Source of the DNA: Desulfobacteraceae bacterium Eth-SRB1 | GTDB taxonomy: Bacteria > Desulfobacterota > Desulfobacteria > Desulfobacterales > ETH-SRB1 | Length of the DNA stretch: 64,000 bases | NCBI GenBank assembly: GCA_004193555.1 | Contig: RPGP01000001.1 | Location: forward strand, 62,001-126,000 | Direction: 5' to 3' | Shown: positions 8,117-17,231 of the stretch, piece by piece | How the letters are laid out: every line of letters starts with the position of its first letter | Position numbering within the stretch: the stretch's first letter is position 1 | Position numbers and translations under genes: made by a program | Notes under the pieces: model-generated | Seen by the model: only the letters and a program-made list of their open reading frames with translations | What the model was told of the DNA's origin: nothing | The model's database searches: none

Positions 8117-8117
8117 T

Positions 8118-8525
8118 ATGCTTGAGTACATTATCAGTAAATACAACTTCTGGGTGTATGTCATTTTGCTGCTGATCGGGCTTTATGCAATGGTGGGCAA
8201 GAAAAATCTGGTTAAGAAGCTGATCGGGATGAATATATTTCAGTCTGCTGTGATTCTTTTTTACGTTTCCATCGGGGTAAAGAAGGGCGGGGCAACAGTG
8301 CCGATATTCTTAGGGAATGCTCATGCGGCGCACGGGCATGGACACGCTATTATCGATGTTGCAAGTTATATTAATCCTCTTCCTCATGTGCTGATGCTTA
8401 CGGCAATAGTTGTTTCAATTGCCACAACAGGTGTTGCCCTTGCGGTGCTTATCCTGATTTTCAGGAGATATAAGACCTTGGAGCTTGACGAAATTATGAA
8501 AATAAGAAAAGAAACGGGAGTCTAA
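8118..8525 (+). CDS. mrpC: Mrp/Mnh-type antiporter subunit C (NuoK-like)
   Basis: A 135-aa NuoK/MrpC homologue with three membrane helices. It shows the GKKNLVKKLIGMNIFQSAVILFYVS segment typical of MrpC and the terminal helix LMLTAIVVSIATTGVALAVLI. A His-rich loop (HAAHGHGHA, about residues 69-77) sits between helices 2 and 3. It should form part of the cation or proton path between subunits A and D. It is one base from the upstream stop and two bases from mrpD. Confidence 0.92.
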   Translation: MLEYIISKYNFWVYVILLLIGLYAMVGKKNLVKKLIGMNIFQSAVILFYVSIGVKKGGATVPIFLGNAHAAHGHGHAIIDVASYINPLPHVLMLTAIVVSIATTGVALAVLILIFRRYKTLELDEIMKIRKETGV

Positions 8526-8527
8526 AT

Positions 8528-10021
8528 ATGGCAACACATTTTGCTGCTCTTATAATAGTCATTCCTTTAATAGCCGCTCTCTTTGTGCCGGTTATTGGAT
8601 GGTGGAAAAAAGGATTGTGCTACCCATGGGTTGTTGCCGTTCTCCTTGTTCCACTTATATCATCTATTGGCGTTTTAAATAGAGTAATAGAGAGCGGGCC
8701 ATTTTCATATTATCTCGGAGGGTGGGCTCCTCCGTGGGGTATCGAGTATGCGATAGATTATCTCAATGCATTTGTTCTGGTAATAATATCGGTTATAAGT
8801 CTGATTGTTTCCATATATTCCAAAAAGAGCGTTGAAAAGGAAATACCTGAAAAGGTTGTTCCGTTCTACACACTTTTTCTGCTTCTTGTTACAGGCCTTT
8901 TAGGGATAGTTGTAACAGGAGATCTTTTCAATGTGTTTGTATTTTTAGAAATCGCTTCTCTTTCATGTTACGCCCTCATAGCTATAGGCAGGGATGGAGC
9001 TCCCTTAGCCACGTTTCGATATATCATAATGGGCACAATCGGAGCCTCGTTTTATCTTCTTGGCGTAGGTTACCTGTATATTATTACCGGCTCGCTGAAT
9101 ATGCTGGACGTGGCCCGGCTATTGCCCGAATTATATCATTCCAGGGTTGTGTTGACGGCAGGCATCTTTATGATAGTTGGCATCGGCCTGAAGATGGCGC
9201 TTTATCCACTGCATGCATGGGCTCCAAATGCTTATGCAGATGCGCCATCAACTGTCAGCGGTCTTATCGCGCCCTTAATGACCAAGGTGGCGGCATACAT
9301 GATGATACGTGTTATGTTTACTGTCTTTAAGCCCGTTTTCTTTATAGAGGTGATTCCTGTGACAAGCATACTCACCTGGATGGCGGCTGTTGCCATAATC
9401 ATCGGTTCAATATATGCCATTGCCCAGACTGACCTAAAGAAGATGCTGTCTTACTCAGTTGTGGCGCAGATCGGATATATTGCTTTAGGAATAGGGCTGG
9501 CAAACAAATCCGGTCTTACCGGCGCTGTACTCCACATTCTAAATGAAGCTTTTACAAAAGGCTGTGTGTTTCTGGTCGCAGGGGCTATCGTCTATAAAAT
9601 GGGCGCCTGCAATATCAATGAATTTAAAGATTTATATAGAAAGATGCCGTTTACTATGTCAGCCTTTCTAATCGGCGCATTTTCCATGGTCGGCATACCT
9701 CCTACATGCGGTTTTTTCAGCAAGATATATCTGATCATGGGTGCAATTAGCGCCGACAAATGGATTTTTGTAGCTGTTCTGTTATTTAGCAGCGTTCTCA
9801 ATGTAGTCTATTTCTTTAGAGTAATACAGATTGCGACATTTGAAACACCGATGCCGGACTATGGCCGTGATAAGGCTTATGAGGCGGTTTACATGGATGA
9901 AGTTCCTTTAAGTATGCTGATCCCCATACAGATTATGGCTGCAGGGATACTGTTATCCGGTATTTTCAGCTCAAAGATTATATCAACGGTAATTCAATTT
10001 GTGATACCTGTAGGTTTTTAG
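8528..10021 (+). CDS. mrpD: Mrp/Mnh-type antiporter subunit D (Nuo N/M-like)
   Basis: A 497-aa, roughly 14-helix proton-translocating antiporter subunit. The key TM5 glutamate is present in NVFVFLEIASLSCYALIA, and the TM7 lysine region is present in GLKMALYPLHAWAPNAYADAPS. A second charged helix has AQTDLKKMLSYSVVAQIGY. It matches MrpD/MbhH, the subunit that touches the redox arm in hydrogenase relatives. It is in the middle of the operon, 15 bases before the NuoL-like gene. Confidence 0.92.
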   Translation: MATHFAALIIVIPLIAALFVPVIGWWKKGLCYPWVVAVLLVPLISSIGVLNRVIESGPFSYYLGGWAPPWGIEYAIDYLNAFVLVIISVISLIVSIYSKKSVEKEIPEKVVPFYTLFLLLVTGLLGIVVTGDLFNVFVFLEIASLSCYALIAIGRDGAPLATFRYIIMGTIGASFYLLGVGYLYIITGSLNMLDVARLLPELYHSRVVLTAGIFMIVGIGLKMALYPLHAWAPNAYADAPSTVSGLIAPLMTKVAAYMMIRVMFTVFKPVFFIEVIPVTSILTWMAAVAIIIGSIYAIAQTDLKKMLSYSVVAQIGYIALGIGLANKSGLTGAVLHILNEAFTKGCVFLVAGAIVYKMGACNINEFKDLYRKMPFTMSAFLIGAFSMVGIPPTCGFFSKIYLIMGAISADKWIFVAVLLFSSVLNVVYFFRVIQIATFETPMPDYGRDKAYEAVYMDEVPLSMLIPIQIMAAGILLSGIFSSKIISTVIQFVIPVGF

Positions 10022-10036
10022 TTAGGAGGTTTTTAC

Positions 10037-12067
10037 ATGGATACGTTGACAATAGCATGGTTATGTGTGCTTTTCCCCTTTCTTGGTGTGATTTTCACCT
10101 TTTTGATGGCCAGGGTTCATCCCAGGCTCAGAAATGCTGCGGCTGTATTTTTTCCGTTTCTGTCCGCCCTGTGCAGCCTGAAGCTTTTAACCCGACTGTT
10201 TCATCCGGAAACGTTGCCTCTCGAAAGTTCTGTGAAGTGGATTGAGATACCTTTTGTAGTGGAATTCGGGGTGTTGGTAGATCCGCTCAGCATTATCCTG
10301 GCAGTTGTGGTTGCCGTCATAAGCTTTATTATTACCGTGTACTGCCTTGGCTATATGAAGGGAGATCCGGGGATAACCAGGTTTTTAATGATGGTAAACC
10401 TTTTTGTCGGCAGCATGCTCCTGCTGGTGCTTACTAATAATCTGGTTGTGCTTTTTGTTGGATGGAAACTGGTTGGTTTGTGCAGTTATGCTTTGATCGG
10501 TTATTATTACAGGGATGAAGAAAAATACTGGATAGGTGGGCCTGCGCCAACCAAGCTGGTTTCTCCAAGCCATTGCGGGTTAAAAGCATTGGTTGTAACA
10601 GGCGTGGGCGATCTTATTATGTTGGGCGGCATATTAATTATATTTTACTATGCCAAGACCTTTAATATCATGGAGCTTTACACAACGGCTTCTGTCTGGA
10701 TGCCGGAGATGGCTAAGACGCCGGGTATAATCATATTGACTACCGTGCTTCTTCTTGCAGGCCCTATTGGTAAATCAGCGCAGTTTCCCTTTCATGAATG
10801 GCTTCCGGAGGCCATGGCAGGCCCGGGCCCTGTTTCGGCTTTGATTCATGCGGCGACTATGGTTAAAAGCGGGGTTTATCTGGTCGCCAGGTTTATTCCC
10901 ATGTTTTATTACGGCTACTGGGTGGCCGGCATCAGTGAAGCTTCCGCATTTTTTACCATTGTAGCATGGGTAGGAGTTATTACGGCATTTGTCGCGGCAA
11001 CTCAGGGCCTGGTCGCCTTAGAGCTTAAAAAGGCTCTTGCGTTTTCCACTGTAAGCCAGATTGGCTACATGTGGATTGGTCTCGGTATGGCCGGCTTGAG
11101 CGGATCGGTATTGATAGGCGGAACCACATCAGGTATATTTCACCTTGTAAGCCATGCTGTGTTCAAGGCATGTCTCTTCCTGTGCGCCGGTTCTGTGATA
11201 CATTCCGCTCATTCAATTTACATGAACGATATGGGTTCAATGAGAAAGTATATGCCGCTGACCTGGATTTTTATGCTTATCGCTTCCGTATGTTTGATGG
11301 GGATTCCGCCCATGCCTGGTTTCTTCAGCAAGGATGCTATCTTACTTTCCGCTCTGGAGGCCCATCATCTGCCGATATTTATTCTTGCTGTAATTACCGT
11401 GGTTTTAACGGCATTTTACACAACCCGTATGGTCGGCATGGTGTTTTACGGCAAGGAGAGTGAGCAGATAAAACATATAAAGCGGGAAGGAGGACATATT
11501 CATGAGGCCTCCCCAACCATGTGGGGCGCATGCGGTATCCTGGCTGTAATTATTGTATTTCTTGGCCTGGTAGGGCCGCATGTAGAGCATCTTTTAAAAG
11601 AAGGGTTTAAGACCAACCTGGTCGGAACCCTTGCTTTGCCGGTTGCGCATGGCGGGGAACATCCGTTTAATTACCATCTGGTGGTTTCGGTGCTGTCGAT
11701 AGCCGCTATACTTTTGGGAGCAGTGCCCGCATATTTTATGTATATAGCGCAAAAATGGGATCCCAGGGCTATCCTGGACAGGTCATCAACTCTCCAGGTT
11801 TTTCATAAATTTTTCTGGAACAGATGGTTTATTGATGCTTTTTATTTAAAAGTTTTTGTGGACGGAATATTGAAGTTAGCCGACTTTGTGGCTTATACTG
11901 TTGAAGATGGGTTTGACAATTTCGTCCACAGGAAAATTCCGACTTTTATTACGCAGAGATGCCCTGCGGTGATGTTTAAACTGCGGACCGAGTCGGATGA
12001 TCTTTTGTATAATATATCCTATATTATTGTTATCTTTGTTTGCCTGCTGTTTGTGGTATTAAAATAA
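10037..12067 (+). CDS. NuoL/MrpA-like antiporter subunit with Glu-to-Lys at TM5
   Basis: The protein has 676 aa. It resembles NuoL and the core of MrpA, with a long C-terminal lateral-helix region. The TM7 lysine motif is intact (GKSAQFPFHEWLPEAMAGPGPVSALIHAATMV). The TM5 motif, normally GWEGVGLCSYLLIG, reads GWKLVGLCSYALIG: Lys144 replaces the essential glutamate (codon AAA where GAA would be expected). Family knowledge says this Glu is needed for proton pumping, so the subunit may be uncoupled or use another path. No separate full-length MrpA is present in the operon; this gene plus the two small tail genes takes its place. A strong ttaggaggttttta site precedes ATG. Confidence 0.9.
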   Translation: MDTLTIAWLCVLFPFLGVIFTFLMARVHPRLRNAAAVFFPFLSALCSLKLLTRLFHPETLPLESSVKWIEIPFVVEFGVLVDPLSIILAVVVAVISFIITVYCLGYMKGDPGITRFLMMVNLFVGSMLLLVLTNNLVVLFVGWKLVGLCSYALIGYYYRDEEKYWIGGPAPTKLVSPSHCGLKALVVTGVGDLIMLGGILIIFYYAKTFNIMELYTTASVWMPEMAKTPGIIILTTVLLLAGPIGKSAQFPFHEWLPEAMAGPGPVSALIHAATMVKSGVYLVARFIPMFYYGYWVAGISEASAFFTIVAWVGVITAFVAATQGLVALELKKALAFSTVSQIGYMWIGLGMAGLSGSVLIGGTTSGIFHLVSHAVFKACLFLCAGSVIHSAHSIYMNDMGSMRKYMPLTWIFMLIASVCLMGIPPMPGFFSKDAILLSALEAHHLPIFILAVITVVLTAFYTTRMVGMVFYGKESEQIKHIKREGGHIHEASPTMWGACGILAVIIVFLGLVGPHVEHLLKEGFKTNLVGTLALPVAHGGEHPFNYHLVVSVLSIAAILLGAVPAYFMYIAQKWDPRAILDRSSTLQVFHKFFWNRWFIDAFYLKVFVDGILKLADFVAYTVEDGFDNFVHRKIPTFITQRCPAVMFKLRTESDDLLYNISYIIVIFVCLLFVVLK

Positions 12068-12096
12068 TTTCTTATGACATTACGGGGATAAAAGAA

Positions 12097-13602
12097 ATGT
12101 CTCATATTCTTTTGCAAATAATAATTGTTCCGCCGATTGCTTCTTTATTTATACTCTTGACCAGGCACCTGATAGGAAGAAAGGCCGGATGGATAGCAGG
12201 TTTCAGCCTTTTATATTCAACAGCGCTTCTAATTATGGCATGTGTAAGAGTCTATCATGGTGAAATAATTGTTGAAGAATATCCTTTTATTGATTCGGCA
12301 ATCACCTTTGGACTTCTTGGCGACGGGTTGAGCCTGCCGGTCGCGTTGATAATCAACGGCCTTTGCACTGCCCTTGCATTTTATGCAATACATTATATAG
12401 ATCACAGAATAGAGGCTATATACGGTGATGTGGATGAGCGCACATATTTAAACCACTACACACGATTTTATTCCATGTTCCTTGGTTTTCCTATGGGTTT
12501 TATGGGCGTATGCCTTGTAAAGAACTTGATAGCGATGTATTTTTTCCTGGAAGTGCTGCCCATTCCTCTATATTTTATTATGGCTACTTTTGGGTATGTT
12601 GACAGAGTAAGAGTGGCTATGATCTGTTTGATGTGGGCAGTTATCGGAGCAGCGTTTTTTCTTGCCGGATTTTTGATGGCTTATAGTCAGATCGGAAGTT
12701 TTAATATCGCCGATATGAATGCTCTTGCAGGAAATCCGATGACTTTCTGGATTATATTTGTGCTTCTTATTGCAATACTGATAAAAATGGCGGCTGTGCC
12801 TTTTCATGTTTGGATGCCATGGGTCCACGCGGAGCATCCCACATGTATCGCGGGTCTTCTCGCTGTTTATGCGAATATTGCGGCCTATGTATTGGTGCGA
12901 GTAATAGTTTTCCCGCTGCCCGCTGATTTTAAAGCATTTTCCATACCTCTAATGGTACTGGCTTTAATAACAATGGTATATGGTTCATTTTTGACGATGG
13001 GACAAACAGATGTAAAACGCTTTGCTGCCTGTTCAACAATAAGCCAGCTTGCATATTCGCTTCTTGGCATATCAGCTCTTACTATAGCGAGCATTGAGGG
13101 AGGAATGTTTTTCTTTTTGGGACACATTATGGGGAAAACTATTCTGTTTTCAACAGCAGGCATACTGGTTTATACAACAGGGACAAGGGATATGAGGGAG
13201 ATGGGCGGACTCGCACAGAAAATGCCGATAACAACAGCGCTCTGGATTATGGGTGCAATGATGCTTTCCGGTTTTCCGCCAATGTCCAGCTTTCCCGCAG
13301 AATGGGTTATGTTTACGGGCATATTTAAAACCGGAGTTCAGACCATGCCCATTGGGCTTATGGTGGCTATTTTCGGAGCCGGCGCAATTATACTGACGGT
13401 TGCCTATACATTCCGGTCAGTAAAGATTATATTTTTCGGACCATTGAATCCGGATTTGGCGAACGATAAAATCAAGGATCCACCTTTAACGATGAGTATT
13501 CCGCTTCTTATGATAGCAGCCGTATCAATCATACTGGGGGTGTGCCCTAAACTGGCTCTTAATCTTTTCAATTACGTGATTGCGGGGATACCGATTCCAT
13601 AG
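12097..13602 (+). CDS. NuoM-like antiporter subunit
   Basis: A 501-aa NuoM/MrpD-family membrane protein and the third large antiporter-type subunit in this operon. The TM5 glutamate is present (MYFFLEVLPIPLYFIM), as is the TM7 lysine (LIKMAAVPFHVWMPWVHAEHPT). A TM12-like helix has MGQTDVKRFAACSTISQLAY. The track start at 12040 lies inside the NuoL-like gene; I use ATG 12097, which gives the normal hydrophobic start MSHILLQIIIVPPIAS. It is the last gene of the plus-strand cluster. No NuoB/C/D/I-type redox subunits follow. Confidence 0.9.
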   Translation: MSHILLQIIIVPPIASLFILLTRHLIGRKAGWIAGFSLLYSTALLIMACVRVYHGEIIVEEYPFIDSAITFGLLGDGLSLPVALIINGLCTALAFYAIHYIDHRIEAIYGDVDERTYLNHYTRFYSMFLGFPMGFMGVCLVKNLIAMYFFLEVLPIPLYFIMATFGYVDRVRVAMICLMWAVIGAAFFLAGFLMAYSQIGSFNIADMNALAGNPMTFWIIFVLLIAILIKMAAVPFHVWMPWVHAEHPTCIAGLLAVYANIAAYVLVRVIVFPLPADFKAFSIPLMVLALITMVYGSFLTMGQTDVKRFAACSTISQLAYSLLGISALTIASIEGGMFFFLGHIMGKTILFSTAGILVYTTGTRDMREMGGLAQKMPITTALWIMGAMMLSGFPPMSSFPAEWVMFTGIFKTGVQTMPIGLMVAIFGAGAIILTVAYTFRSVKIIFFGPLNPDLANDKIKDPPLTMSIPLLMIAAVSIILGVCPKLALNLFNYVIAGIPIP

Positions 13603-13730
13603 ATATGCAACTATTCAGCCGCAGATTTACACAGATGAACGCAGACAGGTTTAAATACAAAGAAATCACAGAACCATTAAAATTATATTCTAATCCCTGC
13701 CGGCAGGCAGGTTGGTGACTTGGTGTATGA

Positions 13731-14165
13731 TTATTTTAAAATTTTGATGATTTTGGGTTTATATTCATCCTTTTCAGACATTTTGCTTCCTTTTGCTTTA
13801 ACAAATAAAAATGAAGCAAATAAAAATGAAAAACCAGCAATTATTGAAAATATTGATTGGTCATAATTGAATATCCGCGCAATTTCGTCGCCGATAACCA
13901 CCCCCAGAATCAGAAACAAAACCGGCACCATATAAACGAGAAAAGATACTTTTAATAATGAAGATGTTTTAAAGCTGATAGTAACCCTGTCATTGTTTTT
14001 TGCCCCAACAGCGTTTATTGCTTCCACCTCCACATCATCATCAGACCCTCCCACAGTATCGCAGAAATCTTTTGCCTTGCATGACTCACACGCGGCGGAT
14101 CTCGTGCATTTAACCCATGCCGTGGAAAAATCAACCTTTGTTACAATACCTTCTGCAGTTGCCAA
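13731..14165 (-). CDS. rseC: RseC/MucC-family membrane protein
   Basis: A 144-aa SoxR-reducing-system / RseC-family protein. The soluble N-terminal part has four cysteines (CTRSAACESCKAKDFC) that may hold an iron-sulfur or redox centre. Two adjacent membrane helices follow (FLVYMVPVLFLILGVVIG and SIFSIIAGFSFLFASFLFV). RseC proteins are often encoded with Rnf or Rsx genes, and here the gene lies directly downstream of rnfA on the same strand. The spacer of nearly 300 bases between them argues for a separate transcript. Confidence 0.85.
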   Translation of the reverse strand: MATAEGIVTKVDFSTAWVKCTRSAACESCKAKDFCDTVGGSDDDVEVEAINAVGAKNNDRVTISFKTSSLLKVSFLVYMVPVLFLILGVVIGDEIARIFNYDQSIFSIIAGFSFLFASFLFVKAKGSKMSEKDEYKPKIIKILK

Positions 14166-14458
14166 AATATAAACCTTTTTCTATAAATTAAAAAAACAAT
14201 CACGAAAGCACGAAATAAGGAAAGCACGAAATAAATATTTTCGACCTGTGCGGTTAATTCTTTTAAAAGTTCCTTCTAACAAGAGGAGTGGACGGAAAGC
14301 GGACGTGGTGTGCAAAAAAGACACGTAAAAGCAGATGTTTGATTTTTTAATGAGTTTTCAAGTTTAATGCTTTTGTACTGTTAACTCGTAAACTCGTTTT
14401 ATCCCTGCCTGTGCGTGCCCGCACGCAGACAGGTCTCCCCAATTTCCAATTTCAAGTT
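14166..14458. other. Intergenic spacer with GC-rich palindrome
   Basis: No gene is seen. AAAGCACGAAATAA is repeated in tandem near 14205-14235. Near 14406-14435 is an inverted repeat CCTG(C)CTGTGCGTG-ccc-GCACGCAGACAGG. A stretch at about 14438-14463 (aatttccaatttcaagttttaagcc) recurs almost exactly at about 50018-50043, so it is a dispersed repeat. Confidence 0.45.
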
Positions 14459-15034
14459 TTAAGCCATTCCTTTGAATGCAAAAAACGCAAGGGCGAGCAT
14501 TCCGGCGGTTACAAGCCCGATAGCGGTATCTTCGAGCGGTTTTGGGACCCTGGCCAGAAGTATGCGTTCACGCACTCCCGCAAAAAGAACAAGGGCAAGA
14601 CCAAAACCGGCCGCATAACTAAATGACGTAACAAGGCTCTGAATAAATGTATACTCTTCATTGATATTTATCAGGCAAACCCCCATTACAGCGCAGTTAG
14701 TTGTAATCAGCGGCAAAAAGATTCCAAGCCCTTTATACAGAGCTGGAATGCTTTTTCTTAAGAACATCTCAACAAACTGCACAAGAGAGGCTATTACAAG
14801 GATAAAAGCAATAGTTCTAAGATATTCAAGACCGAAAGGCTTTAAAACATATGCCTCGATAAGCCAGGTTATTGCGCCGGCCATAACAAGAACAAAGATT
14901 ACAGCCATACCCATTCCAACTGCTGTCTCCATTTTCTTTGATGTCCCCATAAAAGGACAGCAACCCAGATACTGGGCAAGCAGAATGTTGTTAACAAAGA
15001 TACAGCTTATCGCAAGGAGTACATAATCGCCCAT
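14459..15034 (-). CDS. rnfA: Rnf electron transport complex subunit A
   Basis: A 191-aa integral membrane protein with six predicted helices. The RnfA/NqrE signatures are NNILLAQYLGCCPFMGTS near the start and PLITTNCAVMGVCLININEEYT in the middle; the conserved Cys residues in these segments hold the intramembrane [2Fe-2S] centre shared with RnfE. It is the last gene of the rnfC-D-G-E-A run, 11 bases after rnfE. Confidence 0.95.
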   Translation of the reverse strand: MGDYVLLAISCIFVNNILLAQYLGCCPFMGTSKKMETAVGMGMAVIFVLVMAGAITWLIEAYVLKPFGLEYLRTIAFILVIASLVQFVEMFLRKSIPALYKGLGIFLPLITTNCAVMGVCLININEEYTFIQSLVTSFSYAAGFGLALVLFAGVRERILLARVPKPLEDTAIGLVTAGMLALAFFAFKGMA

Positions 15035-15045
15035 TAGATTTTCTC

Positions 15046-15639
15046 CTATTCATTTCCTGCAAGGTTCATCAAAGAGAGCATGAGCCCGAGACACACAAAA
15101 GCGCCGGGCGCTTCGATCATGAATGTAAAAGGCTGAAAGGATGGTCCAAATACAGGTATTCCAAAAAATGTGCCGCTGCCAAACACCTCCCGTAAAGCGC
15201 CGATAGCAACCAGGGAGATTGTAAACCCGGCGCCTATTCCAAACCCATCCACTATTGAACGGACAATACCGTTTTTGTATGCAAACGCCTCTGCGCGTCC
15301 AAGCACAACACAGTTAACGACAATAAGAGGTATGAATATACCAAGCTTTAAAAAAAGCGGATATGTATATGCCTGCATAAGAAGTTCAACAACGATAACA
15401 AATGTGGCGATAATAACGATAAAACAGGCTATTCTTACTTTTGGAGGAATTATATTCCGCAACAACGAAACCAGCATATTTGAACATACCAGAACAAAGA
15501 TTACAGCCACTCCCATTCCCAGTCCGTTTTCTACACTTTTAGTAACAGCAAGCGTAGGACATAGGCCGAGAACAAGCCTGAATGGTGGTATCTCATCCCA
15601 CAAACCTTTAGTGAATTCCTGAGTGATAGACTTAGCCAT
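15046..15639 (-). CDS. rnfE: Rnf electron transport complex subunit E
   Basis: A 197-aa, six-helix membrane protein homologous to RnfA and NqrD. Signatures are FRLVLGLCPTLAVTKSVENGLGMG and IPLIVVNCVVLGRAEAFAYKN. Its conserved Cys residues pair with those of RnfA across the membrane symmetry axis. It lies 10 bases after rnfG, in the same minus-strand operon. Confidence 0.95.
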   Translation of the reverse strand: MAKSITQEFTKGLWDEIPPFRLVLGLCPTLAVTKSVENGLGMGVAVIFVLVCSNMLVSLLRNIIPPKVRIACFIVIIATFVIVVELLMQAYTYPLFLKLGIFIPLIVVNCVVLGRAEAFAYKNGIVRSIVDGFGIGAGFTISLVAIGALREVFGSGTFFGIPVFGPSFQPFTFMIEAPGAFVCLGLMLSLMNLAGNE

Positions 15640-15649
15640 CTTTTACTCC

Positions 15650-16240
15650 CTACTTAAATTCCTTTAGTTTTTCAGCAATCTGAGGTTTTAAACGTTTGTA
15701 AATATTTGCAGCGTTTGTTACGCCGACGCAAACACCTCGTGATGTAACAGTAGCCCCGGATATGGCGTCGATTCCTCCTCCATCCGGTTTGACCTTGCAG
15801 GGTTCAATTGCGGCTAATCCCTTGAATTGATCTGAAAATTTAGGATCTGTTTTCGCTTTGGAACCTATGCCGGGTGTTTCGCTGTGGGTGGTTACACCCA
15901 TGCCGACAATCTGGTCGTTATCTATGTTTACACCAACCATAAGGCCGATATCACCGCCAAAACCCTTTCCAGTGCCTTCAAATGCAAATCTATTAGCTTT
16001 CCCGTCAAATACACCTACAAAGAAGCTTCTTTCAATATCGCCATCCTTGATTTTAAAGCGGTCAGCAATAGGATCGTTGGAACATCCCTCAAGAATCTTG
16101 TTTATTGCAGGCCCTTTAACAAACTTTAACTGCTGGTCTTCAATTTTAACCTTTGTTTCTCCGCGGATTGCTGCAAGAAGACCTCCTGAGAAAGCACTAA
16201 GCACAGTCAGAACCACGACCATTTTTATTATTTCACGCAT
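15650..16240 (-). CDS. rnfG: Rnf electron transport complex subunit G (FMN protein)
   Basis: A 196-aa protein with a single N-terminal membrane helix and a periplasmic FMN_bind domain. The covalent FMN-attachment motif SGAT(V)TS is intact in DAISGATVTSRGV. I use ATG 16240, which follows ggaaaggcagcttaaa and starts one base after the rnfD stop codon, instead of the track TTG 18 bases upstream. It is the only flavoprotein of this Rnf cluster whose flavin site is clearly conserved. Confidence 0.93.
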   Translation of the reverse strand: MREIIKMVVVLTVLSAFSGGLLAAIRGETKVKIEDQQLKFVKGPAINKILEGCSNDPIADRFKIKDGDIERSFFVGVFDGKANRFAFEGTGKGFGGDIGLMVGVNIDNDQIVGMGVTTHSETPGIGSKAKTDPKFSDQFKGLAAIEPCKVKPDGGGIDAISGATVTSRGVCVGVTNAANIYKRLKPQIAEKLKEFK

Positions 16241-16241
16241 T

Positions 16242-17231
16242 TTAAGCTGCCTTTCCAATCGCTTTTGGACAAATCTTATCTAAAAGCGGATTTACAAGGT
16301 TCATAATCAGGATCGCAAAGATTACGCCATCAACATAAACGCCGATATTTCTGATGAGCACGGTCAAAAAACCTGCGCCTGCGCCGTAAATAAGCATGGG
16401 AATAAAATTGACCGGTGAAGAGGAGTCTTCGGTTGCAAGGAAAAAGGCCCCGATCAAGGTATAACCGGCAAAAAGATGGACAACCGGGCCTGCATAATGT
16501 GCGGAATTGGTCAAATTAAATATCAGAGCGGTTATGAAGATGCCGGCTAAAAAGGAAAGCGATATTTCCCACCTGATGATTCCTCTGATAATAAGATAAA
16601 TTCCGCCGGCAATAAGGCCAAGTCCAAATGTCGAACCTATTCCTCCGGACTGTTTGCCCATTAAAAGATCTCCGGCGCTGAATGAATCAACAGCAGATAC
16701 GCCGAAATGTTTCAGGGCGGCAAGGGGATAAATCATGGCGAAATCGAAATCGTAATTCATAAGCGCTTCGTTAAAATCGAAGATATCTTTCCATGATATC
16801 ATGACAATGGCAATTGCAACAACCACAGGATTAAAAGCATTGCCTCCGATTCCGCCGTAGATCTGTTTCCCGATAATAATGGCAACAAATGTTCCAAGTA
16901 TTACAAGCCACCACGGCGCTGTTGCAGGCAAAAGCATGCCGAATATCATTCCGATAATAGCTGCATTGCCATCTCCAATGGTATTTGAACGTTTTGTTAT
17001 ACGACAAAACACGAATTCCCAGATAATTGCAGAAGAGATGGAAAGTGATATAACACCGACAGCCGGCATGCCATAGTAAATGATGCCAAACAGTATTGCA
17101 GGGAGAGCCGCAAGCGCTATATTATAATTTCGCAGCGATATTCTGCTTCCATCATGCCAGAAAGTGGCATGTGAAACTATGAATTTGTTAGTATCAACAA
17201 TGTTGTTATCAGCTACGTTATTATCAACCAT
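16242..17231 (-). CDS. rnfD: Rnf electron transport complex subunit D
   Basis: A 329-aa protein with about ten membrane helices, of the RnfD/NqrB family (HDGSRISLRNYNIALAALPA, GDGNAAIIGMIFGMLLPATAPWW, GGIGGNAFNPVVVA). The start is moved to ATG 17231, which overlaps the rnfC stop by eight bases and follows ggaggcaacta. The periplasmic segment that normally reads (S/T)xATPLxxLK reads AMIYPLAALK, so the threonine that carries covalent FMN in studied RnfD seems replaced by tyrosine. Otherwise the helices and Gly-rich segments are conserved. Confidence 0.9.
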   Translation of the reverse strand: MVDNNVADNNIVDTNKFIVSHATFWHDGSRISLRNYNIALAALPAILFGIIYYGMPAVGVISLSISSAIIWEFVFCRITKRSNTIGDGNAAIIGMIFGMLLPATAPWWLVILGTFVAIIIGKQIYGGIGGNAFNPVVVAIAIVMISWKDIFDFNEALMNYDFDFAMIYPLAALKHFGVSAVDSFSAGDLLMGKQSGGIGSTFGLGLIAGGIYLIIRGIIRWEISLSFLAGIFITALIFNLTNSAHYAGPVVHLFAGYTLIGAFFLATEDSSSPVNFIPMLIYGAGAGFLTVLIRNIGVYVDGVIFAILIMNLVNPLLDKICPKAIGKAA

